DNA of 50,059 bases from JAAYBG01 sp964411675 (GCA_964411675.1 CAYPLR010000007.1:1-50059); one strand, 5' to 3'. Positions 1 through 8,593 are shown, numbered from the stretch's first letter. Numbers and translations: made by a program. Notes: generated from the sequence alone by a model not told the origin.

Positions 1-27
1 ATATCTCGATAAATATAATAACACCAC

Positions 28-59
28 TCGTTCCACTTTTTACTAAAAAGTGTAAACGA
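28..59. repeat. Imperfect palindrome at window edge
   Basis: Two nested inverted arms are visible: tcgtt/aacga outside and an 8-bp cacttttt/aaaaagtg pair inside, around a 3-nt centre. It lies between the liv terminator and whatever gene lies left of the window. It could be the terminator of a neighbour or an operator. No gene is seen in 1-90. Confidence 0.35.
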
Positions 60-92
60 TCATTGACAACCCGTCAAATTAAAACAAATAAA

Positions 93-118
93 AAAGAAAA
101 CGAATTCTCGTTTTCTTT
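93..118 (-). terminator. Rho-independent terminator of liv operon
   Basis: The arms aaagaaaacga/tcgttttcttt are 11 bp with a 4-nt loop, and a U-run follows on the minus strand. The 5' arm overlaps the livF stop codon, so this closes the liv operon. Confidence 0.85.
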
Positions 119-830
119 ACCCACCAAGATAGGCTTTTTTTATTGCATCGTTTTCTAAAAGGCTTTTTGCTTCCCCTTCTAAGACAATTCTTCCTGTTTC
201 AATAACATAGGCATAATCAGCAATTGATAATGCCATTTTAGCATTTTGTTCAACAAGCAAAACTGTAGTTCCCATTTTCTTAATTTCTTTTATAATTGTA
301 AATATTTCATTTACAAGAATTGGGGATAAGCCCATAGAAGGTTCATCCATTAAAATTATTTTGGGATTAATCATTAATGCTCGTGCAGTTGCCAACATTT
401 GTTGCTCTCCACCAGATAAAGTACCTGCTAATTGTTTGCGTCTTTCCTTTAATCGTGGAAATTTTTTATATGTTTCTTTTAGGTTTTCTTTAATGATTTT
501 TTTGTCTTTTAATGGATAAGCTCCCATTTCTAAGTTTTCTTCTACTGTCATAGTCGAGAACACTTGTCTTCCTTCAGGGACATGAGTCATTCCCAAATCT
601 ATAATGGTATGGGCTTCTTTTGCCAACAAGTCAACACCATCAAGAGTGATACTTCCACTATCTGCTTTCTTTAACCGCGAAATTGTTCTTAGTATTGTTG
701 TTTTCCCTGCTCCATTGGCACCGATAAAGGCTACGATAGTTCCCTTCGCAACTTTTAAGTTGACATCATGGATGGCATGAATCATTCCATAACTAACATT
801 TAGTTTTTCAACAATCAATCCTTCCATCAT
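117..830 (-). CDS. livF: Branched-chain amino-acid ABC transporter ATPase LivF
   Basis: This is the second ATPase subunit of the high-affinity branched-chain amino-acid importer and acts on the cytoplasmic face of the membrane. The 237-residue protein has a Walker A (GANGAGKTT, about residues 37-45), the signature LSGGEQQM and Walker B IILMDEP, and its length is typical for LivF. The sequence begins with two Met codons overlapping the livG stop (ATGATG). The Shine-Dalgarno GAGGTG is only 4 nt from the first ATG and 7 nt from the second, so translation may start at 827. It is the last gene of the operon and is followed at once by a terminator. The family assignment is secure; substrate preference is inferred from the operon and its Ile T-box. 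Confidence 0.93.
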   Translation of the reverse strand: MMEGLIVEKLNVSYGMIHAIHDVNLKVAKGTIVAFIGANGAGKTTILRTISRLKKADSGSITLDGVDLLAKEAHTIIDLGMTHVPEGRQVFSTMTVEENLEMGAYPLKDKKIIKENLKETYKKFPRLKERRKQLAGTLSGGEQQMLATARALMINPKIILMDEPSMGLSPILVNEIFTIIKEIKKMGTTVLLVEQNAKMALSIADYAYVIETGRIVLEGEAKSLLENDAIKKAYLGG

Positions 831-1618
831 TCCACCTCTTCTCCAAGATAGGCAGTGATTACATCCTTGTTGCTTTGAATTTCTTGAGGATTTCCAAAAG
901 CAATAATTCTACCATAATTTAAAACAACAATTCTTTCACAAATACCCATAACCAGCTTCATATCATGTTCTATTAGTAATATTGAAACTTGATACTTTTC
1001 TTTTACCAGTTTGATGGTGTTCATTAATTCTTCTGTTTCGGTTGGATTCATTCCTGCTGCTGGTTCATCTAATAAAATGATTTGTGGGTTTGTAGCAATT
1101 GCCCTGGCAATTTCTAACTTTCTTTGTTTTCCATAAGGAAGGTTACAAGCATATTCCTCTTCAACATCATTGAGATTAAACACTTCTAAAATGTCTTTCG
1201 CTTTTCGATCGATTTCTAGTTCTTCTTGCCAGAATTTTGGTAATCGAAAGGTTGCTGTTAGTGGAGAATATTTCATGTTGCTATTAAAAGCTACCTTAAC
1301 ATTATCTAAAACCGATAGTTTCTTAAACAAGCGAATGTTTTGAAAGGTTCTAGCTATTCCTTTAGTAACGCGAAGATGAGGAGACATTCTAGTTACTTTT
1401 TCTCCATTTAAGTAGATATCACCAAAAGTAGGTTTATACACTCCTGTTAATAGATTAAAAGCAGTTGTTTTACCTGCACCGTTAGGGCCTATTAACCCTA
1501 CCAATTCTCCTTTTTTAATACTAATGTTGAAGTCCTCTACAGCTTTTAGGCCTCCAAAAGTGATACCCAAGTTTTCTCCTCTTAAGACATACTCTTCTTG
1601 ATTCATTGTTTTATTCAT
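827..1618 (-). CDS. livG: Branched-chain amino-acid ABC transporter ATPase LivG
   Basis: This is the first ATPase subunit of the LivHMGF importer. Walker A is GPNGAGKTT. The LivG-type insert after it (residues about 90-130, with GIARTFQN) separates it from LivF; the signature region reads LPYGKQRKLEIARA and Walker B is IILLDEP. I place the start at the ATG at 1618 (263 aa). The frame is open to a GTG at 1627, but that GTG is part of the Shine-Dalgarno GGAGGTG, and the ATG lies 8 nt downstream of GGAGG. The start overlaps the livM stop and the end overlaps the livF start, so translation is coupled. Stop is TGA. Confidence 0.93.
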   Translation of the reverse strand: MNKTMNQEEYVLRGENLGITFGGLKAVEDFNISIKKGELVGLIGPNGAGKTTAFNLLTGVYKPTFGDIYLNGEKVTRMSPHLRVTKGIARTFQNIRLFKKLSVLDNVKVAFNSNMKYSPLTATFRLPKFWQEELEIDRKAKDILEVFNLNDVEEEYACNLPYGKQRKLEIARAIATNPQIILLDEPAAGMNPTETEELMNTIKLVKEKYQVSILLIEHDMKLVMGICERIVVLNYGRIIAFGNPQEIQSNKDVITAYLGEEVE

Positions 1619-2804
1619 CAGAAGCACCTCCTCGTTTGAAGAAAGTTTTCACATTGTTCCCCATTTTTATAAAAATCTTTTTCATGTTTGGGCCAAAATG
1701 TTTAAAGAAGTCTTTTAACTTCATTGACAATTTTTTGATATTTTGAGGTAGATTTTTAATGTGTTGTGGAAGCTTTTTAAAAAATATAACTATTTTTTTA
1801 TACGTTGAATAAGCAGAAAATTCATATCTGCCTAATAATCCATTTGGTTTTGTTAACATAATTATAATTAATAATGTTGAGTAAATAATTAATCGATAAT
1901 CTTGAAGAAATCGTAGTACTTCTGGTAACAATAATAAAACAATGGTTGCTACAATGGAACCAGTAAATGATCCCAATCCCCCTAATACTACAATTACAAG
2001 AATTTCAATGGAATAATTGAATTCAAATTTCGCAGGTTGTAGGACACCAATATTTTGAGCAAACAAAACTCCTGCAACTCCTGCTAGTGCTGCTGAAAAA
2101 GTAAAGGTTCCTACTTTATATTTTGTTACTGGTATTCCACTTGCTTCTGCAGCAATTGCATCTTCCCGTATCGATAAGATTGCTCTACCATGCCGTGATT
2201 TCATGAACGTGAAAATCACTGTTACGATAATAATAACTACAACTGCATATAGCATAATGTTTCTATTTAATGGAATTCCTGTTAGTTTTCCTGATCCATC
2301 AAAGTTAAGTAGTTTGATAATGGTACTAATAATTTGACCAAAACCCAAGGTAATGATTGCTAAATAGTCCCCACGTAATCTTAAAACTGGGATTCCTACT
2401 AAAAAGCCAATAATTCCAGCAGAAACAAAACCGATTAGAAGTGCAATGATGGTAGCCATATTATCGTCTGCTGCTGCTCCAGAATATTTCAAGAATATAC
2501 TTCCGGCATAAGCACCAACAGCCATAAATCCTGCATGTCCAAGGACCATTTCTCCAAGGCAACCTGTTGATAAATTCAACGAAACTGCAAGAATAATCGT
2601 ATATAGAATAGAAATAAAGATCGATACAAACTGTCGATAATTCATTCCTAGTATTGTTTTAAAGATATCCTTTGAAAAAGAAGCTCCAAAAACAACATAT
2701 ATCAGTGCAAGTAATAATATCAATGAGACCAAATTAACTAACCAACGTTTTTTCTTTAAATTAGGATTAACCGTAGAACGATAGATGATTTGTTTTTCCA
2801 TCAT
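1611..2804 (-). CDS. livM: Branched-chain amino-acid ABC transporter permease LivM
   Basis: This permease of the LivHM pair has about eight to nine membrane segments between residues 20 and 320. Family landmarks are GLAVSLNLSTG-like text after the first helices (here AVSLNLSTGCLGEMVLGHAGF), the loop LRGDYLAIITLGFG and the sequence VLGGLGSFTGS. Residues 326-397 form an unusual Lys/Phe-rich tail with repeated KKLPQ/IKNLPQ/IKKL units that goes past the normal C-terminus and looks like amphipathic cationic helices. The start overlaps the livH stop by one base (TAATG). A second Met directly follows and has the better Shine-Dalgarno spacing (start 2801). Confidence 0.92.
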   Translation of the reverse strand: MMEKQIIYRSTVNPNLKKKRWLVNLVSLILLLALIYVVFGASFSKDIFKTILGMNYRQFVSIFISILYTIILAVSLNLSTGCLGEMVLGHAGFMAVGAYAGSIFLKYSGAAADDNMATIIALLIGFVSAGIIGFLVGIPVLRLRGDYLAIITLGFGQIISTIIKLLNFDGSGKLTGIPLNRNIMLYAVVVIIIVTVIFTFMKSRHGRAILSIREDAIAAEASGIPVTKYKVGTFTFSAALAGVAGVLFAQNIGVLQPAKFEFNYSIEILVIVVLGGLGSFTGSIVATIVLLLLPEVLRFLQDYRLIIYSTLLIIIMLTKPNGLLGRYEFSAYSTYKKIVIFFKKLPQHIKNLPQNIKKLSMKLKDFFKHFGPNMKKIFIKMGNNVKTFFKRGGASDE

Positions 2805-3685
2805 TACACCTTCTCTCCTACATTTTTACCTAGAATTCCTGTAGGTTTAAACAATAAAATTAAGATTAACGTTCCAAATAAAATAATATCTGAATATTCA
2901 GGAGCAATTCCCACCATATATGGTAATACTTCAATGATTCCTATCAAAAATCCTCCAAGCATCGCCCCTGGTATAATACCTATTCCACCAACAACAGCAG
3001 CAACAAAAGCATATAAGCCTAGTTTTCCTCCTAGTGTAGGAGTCAAATAGCCTGAATACGCATAATACATAATGGCAGCTATCCCAGCTAATAAAGTTCC
3101 AATAATAAAAGTAATCGTGATTGTTTTATTATTATTAATACCCATCAAACGAGCAGCATCTGGATTTTCACTAACGGCTCTCATCGCTTTTCCTGTTCTC
3201 GTTTTATTTACAAAAACCGCTAGTAATATCATGGATATAATGGAAACACTAATTGTGATAATGGCTATATTGTTAATTACGATATCGCCAAGATGATAAA
3301 CTTGTAATTCTATGATTTCGCGAGCAATCTTTGGATTACTAGTAAATATTTTTTGTGATACATTTTGTAATAAAAGACTAACAGCAATCGCAGTGATTAA
3401 TGCTGTTATACGTGGTGAATTTCTTAAAGGCTTGTATGCAACTTTTTCTGTAATAACACCCAGTAAAATAGTAAAAATCAAAGCAAAAATTAATGATAGC
3501 CATATTGGTAAGCCAAATAAAATAATCCCAGAATAAGTGATAAAACAGGCTACCATAATAAAATCACCATGAGCAAAGTTAATTAGCTTTATGATTCCAT
3601 ATACCATTGTATAACCAAGTGCTACCAAAGCATAAATACTGCCTTTTTGGATGCCATTTATTAGTTGATTAATGATATTACTCAT
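2804..3685 (-). CDS. livH: Branched-chain amino-acid ABC transporter permease LivH
   Basis: This integral-membrane permease pairs with LivM to form the translocation pore for branched-chain amino acids. It has 293 residues and about eight hydrophobic segments. The N-terminal signature (GSIYALVALGYTMVYGI, then INFAHGD) and the central RAVSENPDAARLMGI cytoplasmic loop that contacts the ATPase are typical of LivH. The start is supported by GAGGAGG about 6 nt upstream. The gene follows the binding-protein gene after a 67-nt spacer with a strong hairpin, and overlaps livM by one base. Confidence 0.94.
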   Translation of the reverse strand: MSNIINQLINGIQKGSIYALVALGYTMVYGIIKLINFAHGDFIMVACFITYSGIILFGLPIWLSLIFALIFTILLGVITEKVAYKPLRNSPRITALITAIAVSLLLQNVSQKIFTSNPKIAREIIELQVYHLGDIVINNIAIITISVSIISMILLAVFVNKTRTGKAMRAVSENPDAARLMGINNNKTITITFIIGTLLAGIAAIMYYAYSGYLTPTLGGKLGLYAFVAAVVGGIGIIPGAMLGGFLIGIIEVLPYMVGIAPEYSDIILFGTLILILLFKPTGILGKNVGEKV

Positions 3686-3703
3686 TGTTCCCTCCTCATA
3701 ACA

Positions 3704-3730
3704 TTAGGAATCACTAAAAGTGATTCCTAA
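3704..3730 (-). repeat. Intercistronic hairpin between binding protein and livH
   Basis: A perfect 12-bp inverted repeat (ttaggaatcact/agtgattcctaa) with a 3-nt loop lies between the two genes. No U-run follows on the minus strand, so it is not an ordinary terminator. The position suits an mRNA processing or stability hairpin that lets the binding protein be made in excess over the membrane subunits (inference). Confidence 0.7.
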
Positions 3731-3752
3731 TTCATCATCTAATTATTTTTAT

Positions 3753-4886
3753 TTATTTGCTTTCTTTAAAGGTAATTTTACCATCAACATATTCACAAAT
3801 AATAATTTTCTTAACAGGATTACCTGTTTCATTATAAGTAAATTCACCAGTAACACCAGAATAAGTTACTGTTGTAAGAGCTTCTGCTACTGCTGTTTTA
3901 TCAGTAGTTCCAGCTTTTTCAATAGCAGCTTTTGCAAGGTAAGCAGCATCATATCCTAGAGCAGCAAATGCGTTTGGAGTTTCATCATATTTTTCTTTAT
4001 ATGCAGCAACAAATGCTTTCGCATTTTCATCATCAGCAGCATAGTGATTAGAAAAGTAACAATTATTCAATGGTGTAACATCACCTTTTCCATCTTCACC
4101 TGCTAGAATTGTTGAAGCGCCATCCCAACCATCTGCACCTAATAATGGAAGTGTGTATCCTGCAGCTCTAACATCTTTTGTAAGTGTTGCTATGCTACCA
4201 GCATAGATAGGAACGAATACAGCTTCTGCGTCACTATTTTTAATTTTTGTTGCTAATGCTTTATAGTCTGCAGAGTCAGCAACAACTCCACCATCATAAA
4301 ATACTACTGTTAATCCTTTGGCTTCTGCTTGTGCTTTAAATGCTGCAGCAACACCTTTTGAATAATCATCACTATTATCATAAGCAACTGCAACTTTAGT
4401 GACTTTTAAAGTTTCAGCAGCAAAATTTGCCATTGATACACCTTGATCAGGATCTAGAAAACAAACTCTAAAAACAAAACTTCTATTTAAAGTAACACCA
4501 GCAGCTGTTGCAGATGGAGTCAACATTGGTAATCCATCTTTTTGTGCTTCTACAGCAATTACTTCTGAAGTACCTGAAGTAATTTCACCAATTAAGAAAT
4601 CAATGGAATCAACTAATTTGTTATAGGCATTTAATGCTTTTTGAGCATCTCCTTCATCATCTTCATCATGAAGAACTACTTGTTTTCCAAGAATTCCTCC
4701 TGCTGCATTGATTTCTTCAATTGCCAACTCTACTCCTTTACGAGCAGGCTCACCATATTGACTTAAAGATCCTGTAAAAGGGCCTAACATTCCAAGATCA
4801 ACTGTTTCTTTTTCATCTTTATTGCCACAAGCAGTAAACACAAACGCAGCAACCAACAATACTAAAAAGCTAAATAATTTTTTCAT
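3753..4886 (-). CDS. livJ: Branched-chain amino-acid ABC transporter substrate-binding lipoprotein
   Basis: This extracellular lipid-anchored receptor delivers substrate to LivHM. From the ATG at 4886 it is 377 residues, with a signal peptide MKKLFSFL...VFTAC and the lipidated Cys at residue 20. The mature part is a Peripla_BP_6 (Leu/Ile/Val-binding) fold: LGMLGPFTGSLSQYG near the N-terminus, then GVELAIEEINAAGGILG. The frame is open upstream to 4982, but that stretch is the T-box antiterminator and terminator. The Shine-Dalgarno AAGGAGAG lies just upstream of 4886. It is the first gene of the liv operon. The T-box specifier points to isoleucine or a related branched-chain substrate. Confidence 0.93.
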   Translation of the reverse strand: MKKLFSFLVLLVAAFVFTACGNKDEKETVDLGMLGPFTGSLSQYGEPARKGVELAIEEINAAGGILGKQVVLHDEDDEGDAQKALNAYNKLVDSIDFLIGEITSGTSEVIAVEAQKDGLPMLTPSATAAGVTLNRSFVFRVCFLDPDQGVSMANFAAETLKVTKVAVAYDNSDDYSKGVAAAFKAQAEAKGLTVVFYDGGVVADSADYKALATKIKNSDAEAVFVPIYAGSIATLTKDVRAAGYTLPLLGADGWDGASTILAGEDGKGDVTPLNNCYFSNHYAADDENAKAFVAAYKEKYDETPNAFAALGYDAAYLAKAAIEKAGTTDKTAVAEALTTVTYSGVTGEFTYNETGNPVKKIIICEYVDGKITFKESK

Positions 4887-4929
4887 AAATTCTCTCCTTT
4901 TTCTGTAATATAAGTATGCTAGAGAAAAA

Positions 4930-5212
4930 TAAAAAGCCCTATCTGTATAAGAGACAAAGGCTTGAAGCTTCTGCGGTACCACTCTTTTTATTGTTCATCT
5001 TGAACAATCGGCTTGGCGATAGTGCAAACACACTATCGGTATTTTAACGCTTACCAAACGTCCCATCTTAGTAGAAATCTTTTCCTTTCAGACGACTGCT
5101 AACAGAATGATTTTCACAAATACTTAGTTATTATCTCACACCAATCGATAACTCTCTAGAAACTAACTCATTAGCTACTTGTTTCTGCTCATTGCATTTA
5201 CTTATATTATTG
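4930..5212 (-). promoter_or_regulatory. T-box riboswitch (Ile specifier) of liv operon
   Basis: Read on the minus strand, this leader has a Stem I with the AGAGAG bulge and GGTG distal loop (about 5120-5160), then a specifier loop GTGAAAATCA. The specifier ATC (Ile) at 5109-5111 is followed by the usual A. The T-box core AGAGTGGTACCGCA is at 4972-4985. The bulge UGGU would pair with a tRNA ending ACCA, the end expected for tRNA-Ile. Flank AAGAG can pair with CTCTT to form the antiterminator, which excludes the terminator at 4931-4963. Uncharged tRNA-Ile should therefore switch on transport genes. The 4887-5332 gap also holds the promoter and two cre-like boxes. Confidence 0.92.
4931..4963 (-). 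terminator. T-box-controlled terminator before liv operon
   Basis: On the minus strand aagcct...gggctt closes a stem with an inner tct/aga helix, followed by TTTTTATTTTT. Its 5' arm contains the CTCTT needed for the antiterminator, so the two folds are exclusive. Confidence 0.75.
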
Positions 5213-5217
5213 TAAAT

Positions 5218-5245
5218 ATTATATCAAATAAAATCGAGTTGTCCA
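5218..5245 (-). promoter_or_regulatory. Promoter of liv operon
   Basis: The -10 TATAAT (5218-5223) and -35 TGGACA (5240-5245) are separated by 16 bp. Transcription would start just before the T-box Stem I. Confidence 0.7.
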
Positions 5246-5247
5246 CA

Positions 5248-5303
5248 TGTAAACGTTTTATATTTAAATTTATTTTATACTTTCACTATATAAAACGCTT
5301 TCA
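5248..5303. promoter_or_regulatory. Pair of inverted cre-like boxes upstream of liv promoter
   Basis: TGTAAACGTTTTATA (plus, 5248-5262) and TGAAAGCGTTTTATA (minus, 5289-5303) face each other. Each matches 12 of 14 positions of the CcpA cre consensus TGWAANCGNTNWCA. The first abuts the -35 box. A LacI/CcpA-family regulator could bind here; this is inferred from sequence only. The boxes also lie just behind the ECF S-component gene. Confidence 0.4.
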
Positions 5304-5332
5304 TTTAAAAAACAATAAAAATAATATTACTA

Positions 5333-6028
5333 CTATTTTTTATAATCATTAAATATTCCATATTTTTCTTTGATTCTAGAAAACTTTTTTAAGAGAGGAT
5401 TTCCTAATAAAACTAAGAAAATAGCATTAGATATCATATAAGTTAATGTAATAGGAAAACTACTAGCAATAATAGCAAGATAACGGGAAAAATTGAAACC
5501 ATTGTCAATCAAGAACATCGTTTGAATATCTAAAATAAGGGAATAGATAGCTCCTGCTAAGACACCAAAAATAGTTAGAAGAACAATATTTTTCATTACA
5601 AACGTTTGACGAAGCATCCCTGCTATAAAACCCACAAACCCCCAACCAAACATTTGGAATGGAGTCCATGGCCCTTGACCAAAATAGATGTTTGACAATA
5701 ATGCGGTCAATGCCCCTACCATAAAACCAATTTCCTTACCAAAGGCAATCGCAACAATGATAATAATAGCTGCTACTGGCTTGAAACTAGGCGCCCACGC
5801 GAAAATGATTCTTGAAGCAACAGCAATTGCAGTTAATACAGCAATTAACACAATTTCTCTTGCTTGAGGAAAGCGATTCTCAAATGCAAGAAAAAAAGGA
5901 AGTAAACTACAGAAGGCTATTGATAAATAAATGATATCATATTGTTGATCTTCAAAGACAAACACGCCAATCAACACCAAAGCTGGTACAATAACAAAAG
6001 TAATTAGATAAATCAGATACTTTTTCAT
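5333..6028 (-). CDS. ECF transporter substrate-binding (S) component, probably cobalamin
   Basis: This is a small integral-membrane S component of an energy-coupling factor importer. The 231-residue protein has about six to seven hydrophobic segments. The first two look like an added N-terminal pair, and the ECF-S core begins near REIVLIAVLTAIAVASR. The later FGQGPWTPFQMFGWGFVGFIAG stretch is typical of the vitamin/cobalamin-type S components (CbrT-like). Assignment to B12 rests mainly on the cobalamin riboswitch that heads this operon. The ATG overlaps the ATPase stop by 4 nt. No clear terminator was seen after the stop. A different corrinoid or precursor as substrate cannot be excluded. Confidence 0.85.
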   Translation of the reverse strand: MKKYLIYLITFVIVPALVLIGVFVFEDQQYDIIYLSIAFCSLLPFFLAFENRFPQAREIVLIAVLTAIAVASRIIFAWAPSFKPVAAIIIIVAIAFGKEIGFMVGALTALLSNIYFGQGPWTPFQMFGWGFVGFIAGMLRQTFVMKNIVLLTIFGVLAGAIYSLILDIQTMFLIDNGFNFSRYLAIIASSFPITLTYMISNAIFLVLLGNPLLKKFSRIKEKYGIFNDYKK

Positions 6029-7692
6029 AAGCTTTGATTCCTTCTAATGATATCGATGGCATCATCAATGGTAATGACATTATTGTATCTATCTCTTGTA
6101 ATGCGGTTGGCTGCTGTGGTATAGAAACTATTATTCAAGAAAAACTCATTTCTTGTTGTTTTATTGATAATAGTATTATCAAACAGCAATGCACATTCAT
6201 CACAAACCATCGCTGAAAACTCGATATCATGGGTAACAAGAACAATTGTGATTCCTTTTTTTTGCATGCTTTTAATAATTTCAGCTAGATGAATTTTAAA
6301 TATTCCATCAATGCCTTTTGTTGGTTCATCTAAAAGAATAATTTTTGGATTTAATAATAGAATCTTTGCTAATGCTAATTTTTGTTTTTGTCCACCACTT
6401 AAATCAAAAGGATGCTTATCAAATAATTCCTCTAATTTTAAATCGCTAGTAATTTCTTGCAATCGTATAGAAAATTCTTCTGATAGGCTACTTTCTTTCA
6501 TTTCTAGAAGTTCTTCTTTTACGGTATCAAAAACAAATAAATCATCAGGATTTTGAGGTAATAGAACCAAATTATTGTCATACAATTCATTATTTTTATA
6601 CTTGTTGATATCTTTGCCCTGAATCAAAATTTGTCCTTGATATGGTTTTAAATTACCAGCCATTAAATGTAACAATGTTGACTTTCCTGCGCCATTACTG
6701 CCAACAATTGCCAGTACCTCTCCTTTATTAATATCAAGCGATAAATCATCAATGATATCAGAATCATTTTTACTATATCTAAAGGAAACATTTCTTAAAG
6801 AAATAATTTTTTCAGAAGATGATAAAGATACTTTTGATTCTGTATTTTTTATTTTGTTTGAAAAGTTATTTTCGATAAATTGTTTTCCTTGTCTTACATT
6901 TAGTGGACATTCTCCATCACAATCTAGAGCGTTATATAATTGTACAGAGGTTGGAAAGTTAGCAATTAGCGGAAATTGATTACGATTTTTTTTAATCAAT
7001 TGGCATGTGTTTATGATAGTATCATGGGAAAAAATAGAATTTGAACCCATCACAATAACTTTATCAGCCAAAGTCAAGGAATCTTCTAAATGATGTTCGA
7101 CAAGAACAATTGTTGTTCCTAATTCTTCATTGATTTTATGTAACAAGTGTAAAAAATTATCACGAGAAATAGGATCTAATTGGGCTGTAGGCTCGTCTAG
7201 TAATAATACTTTGGGTTCCATAACCATAATGGAAGCTAAGTTTAAAAGTTGTTTCTCACCACCCGATAAACTCGCAGTGTTTCTTCTAAACAAATCTTCT
7301 ATATTAAAGAAACTTGCCATTTCTGCAATCTTCTTTCTTATTTGTGCAGTAGGAACTCCTAAATTCTCTAAACCAAAAGCCAATTCATTCCAGACTCTAT
7401 CAGCAACAATTTGATTGTCTGGGTTTTGAAAAACAAAACCTATTTCTCGTGCTGATTTTTTCTTATCGATATCAATGAGTGGTTTTCCTTCATAAAGAAT
7501 TTCTCCTTCTAGTTTGCCAAAAGGGCGTAATTCATTTTTCAACATTCTTAATAAGGTGGTCTTACCACATCCCGTTTCCCCACATAAGATAGTAAAAGAC
7601 CCTTTTTCAATCGATAGATTAATATCTTTAATTGCTGGATGTTTTTCATTAGGATAGAAAAATGTTAAATTTTTGATTTGAAAAAGTTCCAT
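6025..7692 (-). CDS. ECF transporter ATPase, two ABC domains fused
   Basis: The 555-residue energizing subunit contains both ATPases of an ECF module in one chain. Domain 1 has Walker A GETGCGKTTLL (near residue 37), signature LSGGEKQLL and Walker B VLLLDEP. Domain 2, after a linker at about residues 240-290, has GSNGAGKSTLL, LSGGQKQKLALAKI and IILLDEP. Each has a Q-loop (FQNPDNQI; LPQNPDDLF). Both sites look competent. Most Firmicutes use separate EcfA1 and EcfA2; a fused form generally marks a dedicated group I transporter, fitting this self-contained operon. The start has a GGAGG Shine-Dalgarno and overlaps the T-component gene by 28 nt. Confidence 0.93.
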   Translation of the reverse strand: MELFQIKNLTFFYPNEKHPAIKDINLSIEKGSFTILCGETGCGKTTLLRMLKNELRPFGKLEGEILYEGKPLIDIDKKKSAREIGFVFQNPDNQIVADRVWNELAFGLENLGVPTAQIRKKIAEMASFFNIEDLFRRNTASLSGGEKQLLNLASIMVMEPKVLLLDEPTAQLDPISRDNFLHLLHKINEELGTTIVLVEHHLEDSLTLADKVIVMGSNSIFSHDTIINTCQLIKKNRNQFPLIANFPTSVQLYNALDCDGECPLNVRQGKQFIENNFSNKIKNTESKVSLSSSEKIISLRNVSFRYSKNDSDIIDDLSLDINKGEVLAIVGSNGAGKSTLLHLMAGNLKPYQGQILIQGKDINKYKNNELYDNNLVLLPQNPDDLFVFDTVKEELLEMKESSLSEEFSIRLQEITSDLKLEELFDKHPFDLSGGQKQKLALAKILLLNPKIILLDEPTKGIDGIFKIHLAEIIKSMQKKGITIVLVTHDIEFSAMVCDECALLFDNTIINKTTRNEFFLNNSFYTTAANRITRDRYNNVITIDDAIDIIRRNQSL

Positions 7693-8549
7693 TTTAGGTC
7701 CTCCTTTACTTCAATAATAGTAGGTATCAACATCAATAAACTGAAAGCTAGATAAAGTAAAATATTCATGAAACTAAAATTTAACGATGTTAAGTTAGGA
7801 TAATACTGATAATCTAGGTATTTGAATATACTCCCCACAATAATGAAGATCATTAATAATACCATGATGATTGTTACTAGGAAATCATTTATTTTATATT
7901 TAAAAATAGAAAAATTTGTTCTTTCTTTTGATCCATAACCTCGCGCATTCATAGAATCCGCCGTATCTAAAGAGTTTTCTAAAGCCCAAGTTATCAGTGA
8001 GGAAAAAACACGTAAATTTAATTTAATTCTATCCAATAATTTCTTTTTATATAATCCTAAATTTTTTTGTGCTAAATTGATTGCTTTTCCTTTTTCAATA
8101 AACCGAGGAACAAAGGAAATTCCCATCGAGATGGTTGTTGAAACATTGGGGAGCATTTTACCAAATAGGTAAATGAACTTATCTGATGTCATAATTTTAT
8201 TGTAACACTTAAACCAGGTTATCACAGCAGCTAACATCATAGACATCACCGCTCCATATACCAAACTTTCTTTCGTTATGTTTTTCTTCCCTATGGTAAA
8301 CAAAATTGTTTCTCCTCGTGAAACAAAAATTGGATTTGTTACTGTAATAATAGTAAAGATGAGTAGTACAAATAAAAGGTGTTTAAGAAATAGCTTATTT
8401 TTTTCGAGTACTAAATAAAACAACAAAGAGCAAAATAAAGATAATGCGATAACTAAAGGATTATTTGTATACATGGTATAAACTATCGAGCAAACAAAAA
8501 ATATAATAATCACAACTGGATGAAATTTGTTCATTCTTCGCATTGACAT
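7665..8549 (-). CDS. ecfT: ECF transporter transmembrane (T) component EcfT
   Basis: This is the membrane scaffold that links the S component to the ATPases. It has about 294 residues with a hydrophobic N-terminal half and two C-terminal hydrophobic segments. The cytoplasmic coupling region includes the family motif ARG in MNARGYGSKERT (about residue 200). The first ATG (8549) lies only 3 nt after GGAG, whereas the ATG at 8543 is 9 nt away and is an equally likely start. It is the first gene of the cobalamin-riboswitch operon and overlaps the ATPase gene. Confidence 0.9.
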   Translation of the reverse strand: MSMRRMNKFHPVVIIIFFVCSIVYTMYTNNPLVIALSLFCSLLFYLVLEKNKLFLKHLLFVLLIFTIITVTNPIFVSRGETILFTIGKKNITKESLVYGAVMSMMLAAVITWFKCYNKIMTSDKFIYLFGKMLPNVSTTISMGISFVPRFIEKGKAINLAQKNLGLYKKKLLDRIKLNLRVFSSLITWALENSLDTADSMNARGYGSKERTNFSIFKYKINDFLVTIIMVLLMIFIIVGSIFKYLDYQYYPNLTSLNFSFMNILLYLAFSLLMLIPTIIEVKEDLKWNFFKSKI

Positions 8550-8566
8550 TATCTCCTTTCACTAAT

Positions 8567-8593
8567 AAAAAATATCTACCTAACGGTAGATAT
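8567..8593 (-). terminator. Riboswitch expression-platform terminator
   Basis: A perfect 9-bp stem ATATCTACC/GGTAGATAT with a 4-nt loop, followed by a U-run on the minus strand, lies between the cobalamin aptamer and the ecfT Shine-Dalgarno. It is the likely off-state element. Confidence 0.85.

Noticed and set aside
2790..3536. Open frames on the plus strand opposite livH
   Set aside because: Antisense shadows of a clear permease gene, without ribosome-binding sites or family features.
4887..4982. N-terminal extension of the liv binding protein
   Set aside because: The added codons lie in the T-box core and terminator, and the signal peptide and Shine-Dalgarno fit the ATG at 4886.
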